Position numbers and translations under genes: made by a program
Assembly (NCBI RefSeq): GCF_003696345.1
Contig: NZ_RFLX01000029.1
Span: 1-41,668 of the forward strand
Length of the DNA stretch: 41,668 nucleotides
Reading direction: 5' to 3'
Origin: Teichococcus wenyumeiae
GTDB taxonomy: Bacteria; Pseudomonadota; Alphaproteobacteria; Acetobacterales; Acetobacteraceae
Notes under the pieces: model-generated
What the model was told of the DNA's origin: nothing
Seen by the model: the letters and a program-made list of their open reading frames with translations, nothing else
Databases searched by the model: none
In this document: positions 39,758 to 41,668 of the stretch, piece after piece
How the letters are laid out: every line of letters begins with the position of its first letter
Numbering within the stretch: position 1 is the first letter of the stretch

Positions 39758-40727
39758 AGTCTCGCAGCGCCGGCAGGACCTTCTCGCCGAAGGTGTCGAT
39801 GAAGCCGCGCTGATCCGTACCGACTTGGTGCAGGTCGATACTATCGAATCCGAGCTCAACACATTCAGCAAGCCAGCTCGCATGGCGAGCTGGATCGGCC
39901 GAGATCAGGACGGCTTCTCGCATGTCCTCTGGCCGCACGAATCGCGCGGCGGTCTCAAACTGTTGTGGCGTACGGAGCTCCCAATTTACATCGCCGCCTA
40001 GCAGATTGAAGCGCCATTGCTCATGAGCCTGCCGTAACGCCTCCTCCTCCGAGGCGGCCCAGCTGACATCTGCCTTCAGATAGATGGGCTTGCCTTCGCC
40101 ACCACCGCGACGGAACGCCTCAATGGTTCGCCTGAGCGCCGCGGGGCGGGTTCCAACTGTCAACAGCCCATCGGCCCAGCCACCAAGCCATTCCGCTGTT
40201 GCCTCGCTGGTGGCGGCGCCAACAAGACGAGTGGGTTGCTCTGGCCGTGACCAGATGCGAGCGTCGACCACCGAGACGCGGCCGCGATGGGTGACCGTCT
40301 CGCCAGCCAGCAGAGCACGGATGATCTCCGCGCCTTCCTTTAGACGGGCGTTTCGCTCGGCCTTCTCGGGCCAAAGCTGCCCGGTAGTCGCCTCGTTGAC
40401 TGCCTGGCCGCTGCCCAGAGCCACCCAGGGAACCCTGCCGGGGAACATCTGGCCGAGTGTCGCAATGGCCTGCGCCAGGACAACGGGGCTGTAGCGCCAG
40501 CCTCCTGGCACACTGATGACGCCGAAGCTCAGCCGCTTCGTGGCCTGGAGTGCGGCGCCTAGCCAAGCCCAGGCAAAGCCGGAATGGCCCTGTGCTGGTG
40601 CCCAGGGCTGCAGGTGGTCGGACGAGAACGCTGCGTCGAACCCTGCGTCCTCGGCACGCCGAACCAGGTCGAGGAGATCACCTGGAGAGAACTGCTCGTG
40701 CGAGATATGATAGCTGAACTGCGTCAT
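39756..40727 (-). CDS. LLM-class flavin-dependent oxidoreductase (non-F420 flavinoid type)
   Basis: A 323-residue luciferase-like TIM-barrel flavoprotein. The start MTQFSYHISHEQFSPGDLLD and the blocks AAFSSDHLQPWAPAQGHSGF, LSFGVISVPGGWRYSPVVLA, FPGRVPWVALGSGQAVNEA and GWADGLLTVG match the FMN-type subgroup modelled on F420-dependent glucose-6-phosphate dehydrogenases (TIGR03885 as I recall it). It would catalyse FMN-dependent reduction or oxygenation of an organic substrate. ATG 40727 gives the family start. The stop TGA at 39756-39758 touches the IS256 fragment, so the last few residues may derive from the junction, but the domain looks complete. Confidence 0.87.
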   Translation of the reverse strand: MTQFSYHISHEQFSPGDLLDLVRRAEDAGFDAAFSSDHLQPWAPAQGHSGFAWAWLGAALQATKRLSFGVISVPGGWRYSPVVLAQAIATLGQMFPGRVPWVALGSGQAVNEATTGQLWPEKAERNARLKEGAEIIRALLAGETVTHRGRVSVVDARIWSRPEQPTRLVGAATSEATAEWLGGWADGLLTVGTRPAALRRTIEAFRRGGGEGKPIYLKADVSWAASEEEALRQAHEQWRFNLLGGDVNWELRTPQQFETAARFVRPEDMREAVLISADPARHASWLAECVELGFDSIDLHQVGTDQRGFIDTFGEKVLPALRD

Positions 40728-40931
40728 CGTCTGCCTTCTTGAGCGACGCGAGCGCGCTTCCAATGACGTTCGCCCACAATGTCGACTGGTCTAAAGCACG
40801 ACTGATCTCGGTCTATACCGGCCAGCACCAGCCTCCATGTCAGCTCAGCAGTCGTCGCAGCAGATCTGCGCCAGCGCGCGAGGCCGCAGAATAGGCTACA
40901 ATCCAGCGTCGGAACAGGTTGCTGTGCCTTC

Positions 40932-41668
40932 TCACTCCTCTGCTCCACCAGGTTCTTCCTCAGTCGGTAGTTCGCAGTGATTGTGGATGTGAGTCGCAGC
41001 GATGGCGGAATGGCCCATGGCCACTACGATCTGGTCAAGGCCGCGCACAATCGCTCCGGCCGCGTAAAGCCCCGGAACAGTGGTTTGATTGTGGTGATCA
41101 ACGATAAGCGCGCCGGTGTCATCGTGCTGAGCACCCAGGGCTAATGCAAGGCCGGTACGAAATCTGAGGCCGAGTGCCGAGTAGAGAACGTCAAAGCTCA
41201 TATTAGCCCCATCAATACGCAGCGCCGCAATCCGGTCGTCTCGGATCTCCAGCGCATCAATGGGGCTTTCAACAACCTTTATTCTGTGTTCTTCCACTCG
41301 TTGTCTTTGCTTCTGATCAAGCTCCATCCGCTTCCCTAAAGTCAGCAGGGTGACGTCGTCAGAGTAGGTCCGCGCAATGAAGATGGCCTCGCCAAGACCG
41401 TGAGTTCCATGTCCGATAATCGCAATCTTTTGGTCACGAGCCTCGTAACCGTCACAGATGGGACAGTAGCGGACCAAACCACGCTGCACAGCATCAGGCA
41501 GCTCCGGAAAGTTCGGCTCGATGTCCTGTGCGCCTGTTGCAAGCAAGACCCGACGCGCTCTGATCTGCTGCCTCCCGCTGTCCTTCGATTCCACGGTCGC
41601 GATGAAGCTCCCAGATTGTTTCTGAAGATCGGCAATCAGGCCTTTAGCGATCCGGGCGCCATAACGTT
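40932..41668 (-). CDS. Thioredoxin-reductase-like FAD oxidoreductase, partial
   Basis: A pyridine nucleotide-disulphide oxidoreductase running off the right edge, so the FAD-binding N-terminus is outside the window. Visible parts are RVLLATGAQDIEPNFPEL, the redox-active CPICDG (CxxC of the TrxB group) preceded by GLVRYC, the NAD(P) site IAIIGHGTHGLGEAIFIART, and the C-terminal FAD motif TTVPGLYAAGAIVRGLDQIV. The tail ends PTEEEPGGAEE. It is most similar in design to thioredoxin or ferredoxin-NADP reductases, but the electron partner cannot be deduced. The 168-bp spacer to the LLM gene leaves co-transcription open. Confidence 0.88.
   Translation of the reverse strand, partial: RYGARIAKGLIADLQKQSGSFIATVESKDSGRQQIRARRVLLATGAQDIEPNFPELPDAVQRGLVRYCPICDGYEARDQKIAIIGHGTHGLGEAIFIARTYSDDVTLLTLGKRMELDQKQRQRVEEHRIKVVESPIDALEIRDDRIAALRIDGANMSFDVLYSALGLRFRTGLALALGAQHDDTGALIVDHHNQTTVPGLYAAGAIVRGLDQIVVAMGHSAIAATHIHNHCELPTEEEPGGAEE

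Noticed and set aside
1-41668. CRISPR arrays, tRNA or rRNA genes
   Set aside because: I saw no regularly spaced direct repeats and no tRNA- or rRNA-like sequence by eye; short RNAs cannot be excluded without a covariance-model search.

Overview
This is high-GC DNA with the gene content of an alphaproteobacterium. The tripartite tricarboxylate transporter genes, the mix of IS families and the redox and hydrolase genes suggest an Acetobacteraceae member such as Roseomonas. That assignment is inference from gene content; there is no rRNA, tRNA or housekeeping marker to fix it. The window reads as an accessory region heavily shaped by insertion sequences. I see pieces of IS630, IS6, ISL3, IS66, IS5, IS21 and IS256, several nested in or truncating other genes.

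Layout. 1-3577: an IS630 remnant, a PAS-PAS hybrid histidine kinase, and an intact IS6 copy whose terminal repeat directly abuts the kinase stop codon. 3739-6902: a WrbA-like flavoprotein, a Tat-type exported alpha-hydroxy-acid oxidase and a divergent LysR regulator. 7096-9108: a small ISL3-ended element and a second membrane-bound hybrid-type kinase without a receiver. 9550-11096: a glycosyltransferase-like remnant, an FkbM methyltransferase and a BrnA-type antitoxin remnant. 11100-17066: an IS nest, with IS66 (transposase frameshifted) abutting an IS5 that is split by a complete IS21 (7-bp target duplication visible), followed by an IS6 fragment. 17125-22751: a sigma54-type promoter with an upstream palindrome, then an NtrB/NtrC-like two-component pair, tctB, tctA and a DedA protein in one tight transcript; no tctC is present.

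22860-26060: an nhaA remnant cut by an 86-bp perfect-ended IS6-like mini element, an M20 peptidase whose N-terminus has been replaced by an ISL3 transposase zinc-finger segment, and IS256 and IS21 debris. 26158-32832: a well-preserved redox/hydrolase cluster (SDR, zinc-type dehydrogenase, exported alpha/beta hydrolase, royal-jelly/yellow-type beta-propeller, LysR, cupin lipoprotein candidate, quinone-type oxidoreductase). 33150-35771: a four-gene translationally coupled operon of an OpuAC-like binding protein without signal peptide, a RidA protein, a cupin and an epoxide-hydrolase-like enzyme. 36208-41668: a SnoaL-like gene, a TetR gene cut by an ISL3 end, a YecA-type protein, an ISL3 element with a nonsense codon, an IS256 fragment, an LLM-type flavin oxidoreductase and a thioredoxin-reductase-like enzyme running off the window.

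Functional themes are sensing and transport of carboxylates (17125-22751) and oxidation or detoxification of small organic molecules by flavin- and NAD(P)-dependent enzymes under LysR/TetR control. No CRISPR array, phage module or intact toxin-antitoxin pair was seen. The most unusual features are the ISL3-M20 fusion, the two mini elements, the sigma54-controlled tct-dedA transcript and the signal-less OpuAC/RidA operon.
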